A stretch of 64,000 bases of DNA from an uncultured Phascolarctobacterium sp. Its GTDB lineage: Bacteria > Bacillota > Negativicutes > Acidaminococcales > Acidaminococcaceae. The DNA lies in contig CASDXO010000002.1 in NCBI GenBank assembly GCA_949285135.1, positions 148,797-212,796 of the forward strand, written 5' to 3'. Position numbers and translations under genes: made by a program. A model generated the notes under the pieces. The model saw nothing but the letters and a program-made list of their open reading frames with translations. It had not been told where the DNA came from and did no database searches. This document shows positions 25,516 to 34,402 of the stretch, piece after piece. Positions within the stretch are counted from its first letter, which is position 1; each line of letters begins with the position of its first letter.

Positions 25516-25968
25516 ATGACTAAAGAAGATAAGAGAAACGCATATCTGTATTGCAAATTTAGAGATGAACAATTTGCCCTATATGACGAATATGCAAAAC
25601 GACACGGTATGCTGATGAAAACCCTATTAGTAGTAAATGCTCTTTTTTATGCGAAAGACGGAATGACACAGACAGAGATATGCAAGAGAACTTTTCAATC
25701 CAAACAAACCGTGAATTTAATCATCAAAAACCTATTATCAGACAGCTATGTTGCTGTAACCGAAGTGCCGGAAAACAAGAGAACCAAAATCGTCCAAATG
25801 ACAGAAGCAGGCCGGACATACTGTGAAAAAGTTGTTCGGCATATCACATGGGCGGAAGACACAGCTATGTCTATGTTTACGCCGGAGGAACAAAAGCAGC
25901 TCATTGACTTGTCGAGGACTTTTACAAAAAACCTTACCAAGCTGGTGAATCAGGAAACGGAGGACTAA
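25516..25968 (+). CDS. MarR-family transcriptional regulator
   Basis: 150-residue winged-helix repressor. The recognition region is MTQTEICKRTFQSKQTVNLIIKNL split over about residues 53-76, followed by the wing with ENKRTKIVQMTEAGR, typical of MarR. N- and C-terminal helices would form the dimer. GGGGTGG precedes the ATG. It is the first gene of the cassette and overlies its own promoter and palindrome, so it probably controls the nitroreductases, radical SAM gene and fpg behind it. It resembles, from memory, MarR proteins annotated with 'radical SAM mobile pair' systems; not verified. The ligand is unknown, possibly a nitro- or redox-active compound given the neighbours. Confidence 0.9.
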   Translation: MTKEDKRNAYLYCKFRDEQFALYDEYAKRHGMLMKTLLVVNALFYAKDGMTQTEICKRTFQSKQTVNLIIKNLLSDSYVAVTEVPENKRTKIVQMTEAGRTYCEKVVRHITWAEDTAMSMFTPEEQKQLIDLSRTFTKNLTKLVNQETED

Positions 25969-25971
25969 CAA

Positions 25972-26568
25972 ATGGAATTTTACGAAGTTATCAACAAGAG
26001 AAGAAGTATCCGCCAATTTGAGGACAAGGAAATCCCCAGAGAAGTATTAGAAAGAATTTTGGACGCAGGGCTGAAAGCCCCATCCTCCAATCATCAAAGA
26101 CGTTGGGAACTGGTAACTCTAACAGATAAGAACATCATTATGGAACTTGCTCAATTTGTTCGTCCCTACCCCTGCCGTATAGGGGAGCCGAAAACTCCGC
26201 AACAGGAAATGTTTAAGATTGCCTACCCGCGTCAACGTACCATGATTGAAGAAGCCGCTTGTGTGATCCTGCCCTATTTCAAACAGAAGCACCCTTTGAG
26301 CGAGGAAAAAAACGGCTATGGATTGATGGACTATGGCGCAACATGGGCGCTGGTGGAAAATATGCTTCTTGCTGCAACTGCGGAGGGGCTGGGGGCTGTT
26401 GTCCATATCCCCGTAAAAAAAGAGCCGGAGCAAATCAAGAAATTTTTGAAAGTGCCAGACGGCTGGGCCTTGCCTACTCTGGTGGTTTTGGGCTATGCCG
26501 TCAAAGACCCGATCCTGCCGACCCAAGTCAAGGCCACGGTTGAGAACAAAGTGCGCTGGAACAAATGA
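25972..26568 (+). CDS. Nitroreductase-family flavoprotein (first of two)
   Basis: 198-residue FMN-dependent oxidoreductase fold. FMN-binding features are the N-terminal INKRRSIRQFEDKEIP, LKAPSSNHQRRWELV, and the late GLGAVVHIPV with VPDGWALPTLVVLGYAV. The family reduces nitro-aromatics, quinones, enones or flavins with NAD(P)H, and the substrate cannot be read from the sequence. The start is three bases after the marR stop, and AACGGAGGAC covers that junction, so the two are translationally linked. The second nitroreductase follows after 20 bases and shares the same architecture with low identity; they could form a heterodimer or act on different substrates. Confidence 0.9.
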   Translation: MEFYEVINKRRSIRQFEDKEIPREVLERILDAGLKAPSSNHQRRWELVTLTDKNIIMELAQFVRPYPCRIGEPKTPQQEMFKIAYPRQRTMIEEAACVILPYFKQKHPLSEEKNGYGLMDYGATWALVENMLLAATAEGLGAVVHIPVKKEPEQIKKFLKVPDGWALPTLVVLGYAVKDPILPTQVKATVENKVRWNK

Positions 26569-26588
26569 TAATCGCCTGAGGAAATGAG

Positions 26589-27203
26589 ATGGAATTTAAC
26601 GAGGTTATCAATAAAAGAAGAACAAGCCGGGAATGGACAGAAAAAGCGGTTGATTTTGAAATCATCAAGCGGATTATTGCCGCCGGTATGAAAGCCCCCT
26701 CATGGGATCACTACCGAAACTGGCAGTTTATCGTTCTCCATGAGCGTGAAGATAAAGAGCGAGTCTTTGCATACGCAAAAGCTGTTGCCAAGCGTTTTGT
26801 AGACAGTAACCGCACCTACTCCCGCCCCAATCTGGCGCAGAAAATGTATGCCTATGCCATGCCAAGGCAATATACCATGTTGGTAGACTGCCCTTATGTT
26901 ATTGTCCCGCTTTTCAAATGTGCCAAACTCAATGCGGAATGGGTAAGCAAGTTAAATCCTCTTTCGACTGCGTGGTGTGTGGCAGAAAATATCATGCTGG
27001 CCGTTATCAATGAGGGATTAGGCTACTCTCTGCGTATTCCGTTGAACAGAGAGCATGATGTGGTACTGAAAGAATTGGGTGTACCGCAAGGCTGGATGAC
27101 CCAATGCTTTATTGGAGTAGGTTATCCCAAAGAAGATGAACTGGTTTTAGAGCAATATGACAGCACCCCGGACAGTCATATTCACATGGGAGGCTGGCAG
27201 TAA
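26589..27203 (+). CDS. Nitroreductase-family flavoprotein (second of two)
   Basis: 204-residue paralogue of the preceding gene. Shared landmarks are INKRRTSREWTEKAV, MKAPSWDHYRNWQFIV, and the later STAWCVAENIMLAVINEGLG with VPQGWMTQCFIGVGYPK. The arginine-rich start of the family that contacts the FMN phosphate is kept. TGAGGAAATGAG lies before the ATG. The stop TAA at 27201-27203 shares its last base with the ATG of the radical SAM gene (TAATG), showing tight coupling. It probably arose by an old duplication of the first gene or by separate capture, because identity is limited to the fold motifs. Confidence 0.9.
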   Translation: MEFNEVINKRRTSREWTEKAVDFEIIKRIIAAGMKAPSWDHYRNWQFIVLHEREDKERVFAYAKAVAKRFVDSNRTYSRPNLAQKMYAYAMPRQYTMLVDCPYVIVPLFKCAKLNAEWVSKLNPLSTAWCVAENIMLAVINEGLGYSLRIPLNREHDVVLKELGVPQGWMTQCFIGVGYPKEDELVLEQYDSTPDSHIHMGGWQ

Positions 27204-28138
27204 TGAGCAACCCAATTATTCGAGAAATTGAGGTAAAAAGCGTTATCACAAAATCCAATCTTCCAGTGTGTGAATACTCTGTTAATCCCTATGTGGGCTG
27301 TACGCATGGCTGCCAATATTGCTATGCGTCCTTTATGAAGCGTTTTACAGGCCATGCAGAGCCGTGGGGAACTTTTTTAGATGTCAAGATATGGCCGGAA
27401 ATTAAAAATCCGAAAAAATACGCAGGCAAGGAATTGTTTATCGGTTCTGTTACCGACCCATATTTGCCACAAGAAGAACAATACCAGCGCACACGCGCCT
27501 TGCTGGAACAACTAAAAGGGAGCGGTGCCAAGATTAGTATTGCTACAAAAAGCGACCTGATACTACGCGATTTGGATTTGATACAGACTTTCTCGGAAGC
27601 CCGTGTTTCATGGTCAATCAATACGCTGGACGAGAATTTCAAAGACGATATGGACAACGCCGTTAGTATCGAGCGGAGACTTGCGGCTATGGAAATATTT
27701 CACCGAGCCGGTGTCCGCACAACTTGCTTTGTTTCTCCCATATTCCCCGGCATTACTGATGTAAAAACTATCATTGACCGGTCAAAGGGACAATGCAACT
27801 TGATTTGGCTGGAAAACCTCAATCTGCGGGGTAGCTATAAAACGGTAATTATGGAGTACATACAGCAAAAGCACCCGGAACAGCTGTCCCTCTACCGGGA
27901 GATTTACCAGAAAGGAAACCGTAGCTATTGGGAATTGTTGGACGCAGAGTTAAAAGCCTATGCCGTAGCGATTGGTCTTGATTATGTGACAAACGACGAC
28001 AGCATGACGCGCCCCTTTGACGCACCGCCTGTCGTTGTCAATTATTTTTATCACGAGCAGATTAAAAAATCAGCAAGGAAAGGCGGTGACAACTATGCCG
28101 GAATTGCCCGAAGTAGAAGTCATAAGACGAGTGATTGA
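27203..28138 (+). CDS. Radical SAM protein, spore photoproduct lyase-like family
   Basis: 311-residue radical SAM enzyme. The 4Fe-4S motif is C-THG-C-QY-C at residues 33-40, within SVNPYVGC. The TIM-barrel core continues with LFIGSVTDPYLPQE, SIATKSDLILRDLDLI, TCFVSPIFPGITD and WLENLNLRG. This arrangement matches the SPL/Rv2578c-type group, whose best-known member repairs UV photoproducts; most others have no known reaction. A link to repair is plausible because the next gene, fpg, overlaps its 3' end by 44 bases. The start overlaps the upstream stop by one base. Similar proteins on mobile elements are, as I recall, annotated as 'radical SAM mobile pair' members; only one radical SAM gene is present here. 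Confidence 0.88.
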   Translation: MSNPIIREIEVKSVITKSNLPVCEYSVNPYVGCTHGCQYCYASFMKRFTGHAEPWGTFLDVKIWPEIKNPKKYAGKELFIGSVTDPYLPQEEQYQRTRALLEQLKGSGAKISIATKSDLILRDLDLIQTFSEARVSWSINTLDENFKDDMDNAVSIERRLAAMEIFHRAGVRTTCFVSPIFPGITDVKTIIDRSKGQCNLIWLENLNLRGSYKTVIMEYIQQKHPEQLSLYREIYQKGNRSYWELLDAELKAYAVAIGLDYVTNDDSMTRPFDAPPVVVNYFYHEQIKKSARKGGDNYAGIARSRSHKTSD

Positions 28139-28934
28139 GCCACAGATACAGGGACTTGCGATTGAGCAGATTACAGTCAGCCGCCAGGAAGTGGTTGCCC
28201 ACCCTACCGCCGATGAATTTTGCCGCTGCCTCACGGGACAAGTTTTTGACAGTATGACACGTCGGGGAAAATTCCTTATTATCCAGCTTAAAAGCAGCGA
28301 TAAGATTATTATTCATCTGCGAATGACCGGATGTCTGCTGGTGACACCGGCAGATTACCCGGAAGGAAAGCATACACATATCATTCTTTGGTTGAACAAC
28401 GGCAAAGAACTGCGCTTTTCGGACACACGTCGGTTTGGACGCTTTTGGCTGCTGCGGAAGGGAGAGGAAGATACATACACTGGGATGGAAAAGCTGGGAG
28501 CAGAACCCTTTGAACACTGCTTCTCTGAGGAATACTTGTCTACGCACTTGGGAAAACGAAAGAAAGCTGTCAAGGAATGCCTGCTGGATCAGAGCGTGAT
28601 TGCCAGAATCGGCAATATCTATTCCGATGAAATCCTATTTGCCGCCCGCATCCACCCAGAACGGTTCGCCAACACGCTGACAACCGGGGAATGGAAACGG
28701 CTTGCTTCGGTTATTCCAGAACGGCTTACCTTCTTTGTCGAAAAGAACAAGACCACGCCGGAAGAATATCTGGAAACAAAAGGTCAGGATTACCGCAACA
28801 CACCGTTTTTACAGGTCTATGGACACGGCGGTGAACTTTGTCCAGTTTGTGGAGAAACGCTCTGCCGAACTGTGATCGGCGGTAGGAGCAGCGTGTACTG
28901 CCCGGCTTGTCAGAAGATAGAAAGTAAAAAATGA
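28095..28934 (+). CDS. mutM: Formamidopyrimidine-DNA glycosylase (MutM/Fpg)
   Basis: 279-residue glycosylase/AP lyase that removes 8-oxoguanine and ring-opened purines. The start must be ATG 28095, because the family needs proline as mature residue 1 followed by glutamate (MPELPEVE); the frame is open 78 bases further upstream. GGCGG lies nine bases before it, inside the radical SAM gene. Other signs are the lysine of RRGKFL near residue 60, the H2TH segment LLDQSVIARIGNIYSDE near 165-181, and a C-terminal zinc finger CPVC...CPAC near 248-271. Last complete gene of the cassette. Whether it duplicates a chromosomal mutM elsewhere cannot be seen here. Confidence 0.95.
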   Translation: MPELPEVEVIRRVIEPQIQGLAIEQITVSRQEVVAHPTADEFCRCLTGQVFDSMTRRGKFLIIQLKSSDKIIIHLRMTGCLLVTPADYPEGKHTHIILWLNNGKELRFSDTRRFGRFWLLRKGEEDTYTGMEKLGAEPFEHCFSEEYLSTHLGKRKKAVKECLLDQSVIARIGNIYSDEILFAARIHPERFANTLTTGEWKRLASVIPERLTFFVEKNKTTPEEYLETKGQDYRNTPFLQVYGHGGELCPVCGETLCRTVIGGRSSVYCPACQKIESKK

Positions 28935-28999
28935 TGGATAAGATCCTTCTCCTTCGTGGAGAGGGGGTATTTGTTGCCCTTGTTGAATTCGTCACTTGA

Positions 29000-29285
29000 C
29001 AATATGGCAAAGAGCGAATGACCCAGGACGAAATCGCGGTGATGGACGGAGGCAAGCGTATCTTGCAGCTTCGAGGGGTGCGGCCTTTTTTCAGCGACAA
29101 GTTTGATGTAACGAAGCATTCCCACTACAAGTACCTTGCCGACGCCGACAAGAAAAACATCTTTGACATTGAACGGTACATGAAACTCAGGCCGGCCATT
29201 GTAAAGCCGGACGAGCCCTTCAATCTGTTTGTACGGATTAAAAGCCACCGACCTTCAAACCGACAATTCAACTGAACGAAAGTAA
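29000..29285 (+). pseudogene. Remnant of conjugative-element coupling protein (TraG/VirD4) C-terminus
   Basis: About 90 codons matching the C-terminal end of VirD4/TraG coupling proteins of clostridial integrative conjugative elements: YGKERMTQDEIAVMDGG, then LRGVRPFFSDKFDVTKH and KYLADADKKNIFDIERYM. The frame is closed by TGA just before (28997) and none of the ATPase domain is present. Near 29230 a frameshift separates this part from a continuing tail (LKATDLQTDNSTERK) that stops at TAA 29283-29285, right before the next remnant, as in intact elements. It cannot make a working coupling protein. Family recognition is from memory of sequence pattern. Confidence 0.7.
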
Positions 29286-29293
29286 ATGTGAAT

Positions 29294-29482
29294 ATGAGCT
29301 TTTTTACCAATGTTATCGACGTTTTGCATACCCTTGTCATTGCCTTGGGTTGCAGCCTGTGCGTGTGGGGTGGCATCAACCTTCTGAAAGGTTACGGATC
29401 GGATACCCCTGATTCCAAAAAGGTTGGAGTACAGCAGCATATTTTGCGGCAAAGGAAGAATTGGGAAAACAAAGCGACATAG
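29294..29482 (+). pseudogene. Remnant of a Maff2-family small membrane protein
   Basis: 62 codons. The first 40 residues match the Maff2-type small membrane protein that follows traG in many clostridial conjugative elements: SFFTNVIDVLHTLVIALG, then WGGINLLKGYGSDTP. One transmembrane helix is present. After residue 40 the sequence turns into an unrelated basic stretch (HILRQRKNWENKAT), consistent with a frameshift or deletion that removed the second hydrophobic half. Together with the preceding TraG piece it fixes the source of this segment as an integrative conjugative element. From 29483 to 29569 I see only AT-rich sequence. Confidence 0.6.
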
Positions 29483-29569
29483 TATAAAAATTAAAGAGCA
29501 ACTAATTTGTAAAAAAGTATACATAATTAACACTATAAAATACAAAAAATAAGAAAGTGTAAAATTTTG

Positions 29570-29598
29570 TTGACTGCCTTTTACCTGTATGTTAAAAT
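29570..29598 (+). promoter_or_regulatory. Promoter of the trp operon
   Basis: TTGACT (29570-29575), 17-bp spacer, TAAAAT (29593-29598), directly ahead of the tryptophan T-box leader. Confidence 0.8.
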
Positions 29599-29604
29599 TT
29601 GCTC

Positions 29605-29893
29605 AATTTAAAAAAGCAAACCGTTGAAGCGGAGATAACGGCTAATATGCCTTTACAGAGAGCCTGCGCTGCTGAGAGTCAGGTAAGAAACAGTTTGTCA
29701 AATGGACCGCTGAGGGTGCAGTCAAATGCGCGTGAGCGCAGAGTATTCTGCAACGTGTGGGCATACGTTAGTTGCCGGGGATATGTTGGTATCCTGACAA
29801 GTGTACGGCGTCGTAGTCGTAAAGCAAGGTGGCACCGCGGATAAAGTTTATTCGTCCTTGACAGAAGAAAGATTTCTGTCAGGGACTTTTTTA
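29605..29893 (+). promoter_or_regulatory. T-box leader of the trp operon, tryptophan specifier (TGG)
   Basis: The T-box sequence is a variant, AAGGTGGCACCGCG, at 29826-29839, and is followed by a regulated terminator. Stem I closes with GCGG (about 29629-29632) pairing CCGC (29707-29710). Directly before the unpaired A29706 is TGG (29703-29705), the only tryptophan codon. Uncharged tRNA-Trp should allow read-through into trpE. The GC pair in the T-box (GGCACC instead of GGTACC) is a known natural variation. The segment between specifier and T-box is about 120 bases and holds extra hairpins (for example near 29725-29745). Confidence 0.9.
29854..29893 (+). terminator. Regulated terminator of the trp T-box
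   Basis: Stem GTCCTTGACAGAA with TTCTGTCAGGGAC (one G-T pair), short loop, then six T. Confidence 0.88.
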
Positions 29894-29936
29894 TTCTTCT
29901 GGCAGAAATCGGAGAAGTATTTTTGGAGGTAAAGTA

Positions 29937-31400
29937 ATGAAATTTTATCCGTCGTTAGAAGATGTCAGAAAAATTGCGTCTGAAGGTAAGTACAAAGTGT
30001 TGCCTGTAAGCTGCGAAGTTATGGCTGACATACGTACGCCTATTGAGGTGTTGAAAGCTTTAAAAAATGTTTATTCACATTGTTACATGCTGGAATCAGT
30101 TACAGATAATGAAAAATGGGGAAGATATACTTTCCTTGGTTTTGAACCGAAATTTGAAGTAACATGCCTTAACGGCAAAATGAAGATAGGCAATGTAAAG
30201 CTTGATACGGATGAGCCGGCCAAAGTGCTGCGGCAGCTGCTAACTGATTATAAAAGTCCGAGATTCGATTATTTGCCCAGCTTTACCGGTGGACTTGTAG
30301 GCTATTTTGCCTATGACTTTATCAGATACAGTGAGCCGAAAGCTTATGCAGACGTTCAGGACAGCGAAGCATTCAGGGATTTTGATTTGATGCTGTTTGA
30401 TAAAGTGATTGCTTTTGATAATTACAGGCAGAAAATCATCCTCATTGCTAATATGTCTTTGGAAAACCCGGAGACAGAATATAATAAAGCGGTTATGGAG
30501 CTGCGGCAAATGTACGAATTACTGAAAGAAGGCAGACCTGCAGCAGATACTGGCGGTAAACTTTTAAGCAGGATAGAGCCTTTGTTTACCAAAGAAGAAT
30601 TTTGCAGCATGGTGGACAAAGCAAAGCATTATATCAGAGAAGGCGATATTTTTCAGATAGTGTTGTCTAATCGTTTGAACGCAGCTTTTGCCGGCAGTTT
30701 ATTGAATACTTATCGTATTTTAAGGACGCTTAATCCGTCACCGTATATGTTTTATTTTTCCGGCACGGATGTAGAAGTGGCGGGAGCGTCACCGGAAACA
30801 TTGGTCAAGCTGGAAAACGGCGTGCTGCATACTTTTCCGCTGGCAGGAACGAGACCGCGTGGTAAAACGGATGCGGAGGACTTGGCTTTAGAGCAGGAGC
30901 TGCTGCAGGATGAAAAAGAACTGGCTGAGCATAATATGCTGGTGGACCTGGGTCGTAATGATTTAGGCAGAATAAGTAAATTCGGCAGCGTACAGGTAGA
31001 AAAGCTGCATTCTGTTGAGAAATATTCTCATGTAATGCACATCGGTTCGACGGTGCGAGGTGAGCTACGTGAAGATTTGGACGCACTGGATGCCATTGCG
31101 GCGGTGCTGCCGGCGGGAACTTTATCTGGAGCACCTAAGATTAGAGCCTGCCAGCTTATTGGCGAACTGGAAAAGAATAAGCGCGGTATTTATGGCGGTG
31201 CTGTAGGATATATTGATTTTACAGGCAATATGGATACCTGTATAGCAATCAGGATTGCCTATAAAAAGAATGGTACGGTATTTGTACGCAGCGGCGCAGG
31301 TATTGTGGCCGATTCGGTGCCTGAAAAGGAATATCAGGAGTGTTTGAATAAGGCGCAGGCCGTGCTTAAAGCGTTGCAGCTGGCGGAGGAAGAATTATGA
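29937..31400 (+). CDS. trpE: Anthranilate synthase component I
   Basis: 487-residue enzyme that converts chorismate to anthranilate using ammonia supplied by TrpG. The tryptophan feedback site is visible as MLESV near residue 50. The chorismate-binding domain covers about residues 215-480, with YIREGDIFQIVLSNR, FYFSGTDVEVAGASPE, LVDLGRNDLGR and PAGTLSGAPKIRA. TTGGAGG lies eight bases before the ATG. The stop overlaps the ATG of trpG (ATGA), coupling the two subunits at equal amounts. First structural gene of the operon. Confidence 0.98.
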   Translation: MKFYPSLEDVRKIASEGKYKVLPVSCEVMADIRTPIEVLKALKNVYSHCYMLESVTDNEKWGRYTFLGFEPKFEVTCLNGKMKIGNVKLDTDEPAKVLRQLLTDYKSPRFDYLPSFTGGLVGYFAYDFIRYSEPKAYADVQDSEAFRDFDLMLFDKVIAFDNYRQKIILIANMSLENPETEYNKAVMELRQMYELLKEGRPAADTGGKLLSRIEPLFTKEEFCSMVDKAKHYIREGDIFQIVLSNRLNAAFAGSLLNTYRILRTLNPSPYMFYFSGTDVEVAGASPETLVKLENGVLHTFPLAGTRPRGKTDAEDLALEQELLQDEKELAEHNMLVDLGRNDLGRISKFGSVQVEKLHSVEKYSHVMHIGSTVRGELREDLDALDAIAAVLPAGTLSGAPKIRACQLIGELEKNKRGIYGGAVGYIDFTGNMDTCIAIRIAYKKNGTVFVRSGAGIVADSVPEKEYQECLNKAQAVLKALQLAEEEL

Positions 31401-31966
31401 TATTACTGATAGACAATTATGACAGCTTCTCTTATAACCTGTATCAGCTGGTTGGAGAACTTGCTGAGAATATTAAAGTGATTCGTAATGATGAGCTGAG
31501 CGTTGAACAGATTGCAGACTTACGACCGGAGAAAATTATTCTTTCACCGGGACCTGGCAGACCGGAAAATGCCGGCGTCATTATGGATTGCATTAAACAG
31601 TTAGGCGACAAAGTGCCTGTTTTGGGAGTGTGCCTTGGACACCAGGCGATTTGCGCAGCATTCGGAGGTAAAATCGTGTATGCGCCGGAGCTGATGCATG
31701 GCAAACAGTCCATGGTAAAATTCCAGACTAATTGTCCATTGTTTGCGGGCTGCACGGAAAAGTCGCCAGTAGCACGGTATCATTCACTGCTGGCTGACAG
31801 AGAGACGCTGCCGGAATGCCTGGCAGTTACGGCTACTACTGATGACGGCCTTGTAATGGGAGTGCAGCATAAAAAGCTGCCGATATTTGGAGTGCAGTTC
31901 CATCCTGAGTCTATTATGACGACGCAAGGCAAAATTATGTTGCAAAATTTTATTGCGTTGAAATGA
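31397..31966 (+). CDS. trpG: Anthranilate synthase component II (glutamine amidotransferase)
   Basis: 189-residue class I glutamine amidotransferase that feeds ammonia to TrpE. The nucleophile is in GVCLGHQ near residue 79 and the remaining triad histidine and glutamate in VQFHPESI near residue 170. The oxyanion loop is LSPGPGRPE. It is not fused to trpD, unlike in enteric bacteria. It may also serve folate synthesis (PabA role) if no separate pabA exists, which cannot be judged from this window. Confidence 0.97.
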   Translation: MILLIDNYDSFSYNLYQLVGELAENIKVIRNDELSVEQIADLRPEKIILSPGPGRPENAGVIMDCIKQLGDKVPVLGVCLGHQAICAAFGGKIVYAPELMHGKQSMVKFQTNCPLFAGCTEKSPVARYHSLLADRETLPECLAVTATTDDGLVMGVQHKKLPIFGVQFHPESIMTTQGKIMLQNFIALK

Positions 31967-31970
31967 GGGA

Positions 31971-33005
31971 ATGATGATGATTAAAGAAGCGATTGTAAAG
32001 ATTGTCAATAAAGAAGATTTAAGCTTTAATGAAGCCTATACTGTAATGAATGAAATTATGAGCGGACAGACGACACCGACACAAAATTCGGCGTTTCTGG
32101 CAGCACTGTCTACTAAAAGTACCAGGGCGGAGACTACCAGTGAGATTGCCGGCTGTGCTGCAGCCATGCGTGACCATGCGACTAAACTGGTAACAGATAT
32201 GGATTTATTTGAAATAGTGGGCACTGGCGGAGATAATTCTCAGAGCTTTAATATTTCTACTACTTCGGCACTGGTTGCAGCAGCAGGCGGCATGAAGGTT
32301 GCCAAACACGGTAACAGGGCGGCTTCTTCCAAATGCGGGACGGCTGATTGTCTGGAAGCTTTAGGCGTAAACATTGAGCAGAGTCCCAATAAGTGTCTGG
32401 AATTGCTTCGTGAAGTAGGAATGTGCTTTTTCTTTGCGCAGAAATACCATACGTCAATGAAATATGTTGGCGCCATCCGTAAGGAACTGGGTTTTCGCAC
32501 TGTGTTTAATATTTTAGGGCCGCTGACTAATCCAGGCAGTCCCAGAATGCAGCTGTTAGGCGTCTACGACGAATATTTGGTGGAGCCGTTAGCACAGGTA
32601 CTTATTGACCTTGGCGTACGGCGCGGTATGGTGGTATACGGGCAGGACAAGCTGGATGAGATTTCTCTGAGTGCGCCGACTACGGTCTGCGAGTTTAAGG
32701 ACGGCTGGTTTAAATCCTATACTATCCAACCGGAAGATTTTGGCTTTGCGCGCTGTACAAAAGAAGACCTTGTGGGTGGTACGCCGCAGGAAAATGCATC
32801 TATTACGCTTGCTGTTTTACAGGGAAAGGAACGTGGACCGAAAAGAAATACCGTACTGATGAATGCCGGAGCGTCGCTGTATATTGGCGGCAAGGCTGAA
32901 AGCTTTAAAGGCGGTGTAGAGCTGGCAGCGCAGCTGATTGATTCCGGCAGTGCATTGGCAACGCTGAACAAATTTATTGCAGTCAGCAACAGAGCGGAGG
33001 CATGA
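31971..33005 (+). CDS. trpD: Anthranilate phosphoribosyltransferase
   Basis: 344-residue enzyme that joins anthranilate to PRPP. The PRPP-binding [14 protein letters not shown] is at about residues 82-95. Further conserved parts are [21 protein letters not shown] and [19 protein letters not shown]. Three ATG codons in a row (31971, 31974, 31977) follow a GAGGGA; the exact start among them is uncertain. Four bases separate it from trpG. Confidence 0.97.
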   Translation: MMMIKEAIVKIVNKEDLSFNEAYTVMNEIMSGQTTPTQNSAFLAALSTKSTRAETTSEIAGCAAAMRDHATKLVTDMDLFEIVGTGGDNSQSFNISTTSALVAAAGGMKVAKHGNRAASSKCGTADCLEALGVNIEQSPNKCLELLREVGMCFFFAQKYHTSMKYVGAIRKELGFRTVFNILGPLTNPGSPRMQLLGVYDEYLVEPLAQVLIDLGVRRGMVVYGQDKLDEISLSAPTTVCEFKDGWFKSYTIQPEDFGFARCTKEDLVGGTPQENASITLAVLQGKERGPKRNTVLMNAGASLYIGGKAESFKGGVELAAQLIDSGSALATLNKFIAVSNRAEA

Positions 33006-33006
33006 G

Positions 33007-33786
33007 ATGACTATTTTAGAGGAAATTGCTGCTTACGCAGCAGAACGTGTGCGGCAGGCGGAAAGGAACTTACCAATAGAAGCGGTCAGGGAGCAGGCGT
33101 TGGCGTTAGCAGGCAAAGATTTTGCTTTTGAAAAAGCTTTGCGTAAGCCGGAACTGGCTTTTATCTGTGAGTGTAAAAAAGCATCGCCATCCAAAGGCAT
33201 CATCGCGGCAGATTTTCCATATTTACAGATTGCCAGAGAGTATGAACAGGCTGGGGCCGAGTGCATTTCGGTATTAACTGAGCCTAAATGGTTTCTGGGC
33301 AGCAACAGCTATTTGGGTGAGATTGCAGCGGCGGTGTCCGTACCTTGTCTGCGTAAAGATTTTGTAGTTTCTCCCTATATGATTTATGAGGCAAGAGTTT
33401 CAGGAGCTGCTGCCGTATTGCTTATTTGCTCGCTGCTGACAGAAAAGGAACTGGCGGACTATATTGAAATCTGTAACAGCATGGGGCTGTCTGCTTTAGT
33501 GGAAGCTCACAGTGAGGCTGAGGTAAAGATGGCTGTACATGCAGGTGCAAAGATTATCGGAGTAAATAACAGAAATCTGAAGGATTTTTCCGTGGATACG
33601 GAAAACAGCCGCAGACTGAGAGAATTAGTGCCGCCGGAGATTATATTTGTTGCGGAAAGCGGGGTAAGCTGCGCGGCAGATGTGCAGCAGCTGCGGCAGA
33701 TAGGTGCTGACGCCGTACTTGTAGGGGAAGCATTGATGCGGGCAGCTGATCGAAAAGCTAAACTGGCAGAACTGCGGGGTGCATGA
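33007..33786 (+). CDS. trpC: Indole-3-glycerol-phosphate synthase
   Basis: 259-residue TIM-barrel enzyme that closes the indole ring with loss of CO2. Typical segments are FICECKKASPSKGII near residue 58, SVLTEPKWFLGS, PCLRKDFVVSPYMIYEAR (catalytic lysine), GVNNRNLKDFSVD and VAESGVS. ATG 33007 is chosen because CGGAGG lies six bases upstream and because 260 residues is the usual size; the frame is open earlier, inside trpD. It is separate from trpF. Confidence 0.97.
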   Translation: MTILEEIAAYAAERVRQAERNLPIEAVREQALALAGKDFAFEKALRKPELAFICECKKASPSKGIIAADFPYLQIAREYEQAGAECISVLTEPKWFLGSNSYLGEIAAAVSVPCLRKDFVVSPYMIYEARVSGAAAVLLICSLLTEKELADYIEICNSMGLSALVEAHSEAEVKMAVHAGAKIIGVNNRNLKDFSVDTENSRRLRELVPPEIIFVAESGVSCAADVQQLRQIGADAVLVGEALMRAADRKAKLAELRGA

Positions 33787-34388
33787 TGACGAAAGTTAAA
33801 TTGTGCGGACTGAAAAGTGAAGCTGATATTGCTGCTGCCAATATTTTGCGGCCGGACTATGTTGGCTTTGTCTTTGCACCACACAGCAGGCGGTATCTTG
33901 CTCCGCAAAAGGCTGCGCTGCTGCGTCAGCAGCTGGATAAAAATATTATTGCGGTCGGTGTTTTTGTAAATGAAAAGGTGGAAGCAGTAGCGACTTTGCT
34001 TACTGAAGGCACGATAGATATTGCCCAGCTGCACGGTACTGAGAATGACGAATATATCAGTCAGCTGAAGCAGTTAACTGATAAAGAAATTATTAAAGCT
34101 TTTAAAATAGAAAATACCGGCGATGTCAAACTGGCGGCTTTAAGCAGCGCTGATTATATCCTGCTGGATTCCGGTGCGGGTACAGGGACAAGTTTTGACT
34201 GGAATTTGCTGCAAGGTTTTGAACGACCATATTTTTTAGCCGGAGGTTTGGACTGCAGTAATGTGAGCGAAGCCGTATGCAGGCTGCGCCCTTATGCGGT
34301 AGATGTAAGCTCCGGTATTGAAACCGACGGTACTAAGGATTATGAAAAAATGACTGCATTTGTTAATGCAGTACGTAATATAAAGTGA
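33783..34388 (+). CDS. trpF: Phosphoribosylanthranilate isomerase
   Basis: 201-residue TIM-barrel enzyme catalysing the Amadori rearrangement before Trp[12 protein letters not shown] at the N-terminus carries the catalytic cysteine and the central strand holds the catalytic aspartate in [14 protein letters not shown] near residue 125. PYFLAGGLD and AVDVSSGIE form the phosphate-binding end. The start overlaps the trpC stop (ATGATGA), so translation is coupled. Confidence 0.97.
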   Translation: MMTKVKLCGLKSEADIAAANILRPDYVGFVFAPHSRRYLAPQKAALLRQQLDKNIIAVGVFVNEKVEAVATLLTEGTIDIAQLHGTENDEYISQLKQLTDKEIIKAFKIENTGDVKLAALSSADYILLDSGAGTGTSFDWNLLQGFERPYFLAGGLDCSNVSEAVCRLRPYAVDVSSGIETDGTKDYEKMTAFVNAVRNIK

Positions 34389-34402
34389 AGGGATGTAGGA
34401 AG

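Noticed and set aside
28946..28966. Hairpin with TTCG loop after fpg
   Set aside because: The stem is reasonable but no T run follows, so I do not call it an intrinsic terminator.
28935..28999. Possible continuation of TraG upstream of the remnant
   Set aside because: The 65 bases have a stop just before the remnant and no recognisable TraG residues in any frame.
29599..29844. 81-codon open frame ahead of trpE
   Set aside because: It coincides with the trp T-box leader. The arginine/cysteine-rich translation is an artefact of structured RNA, and no site precedes it.
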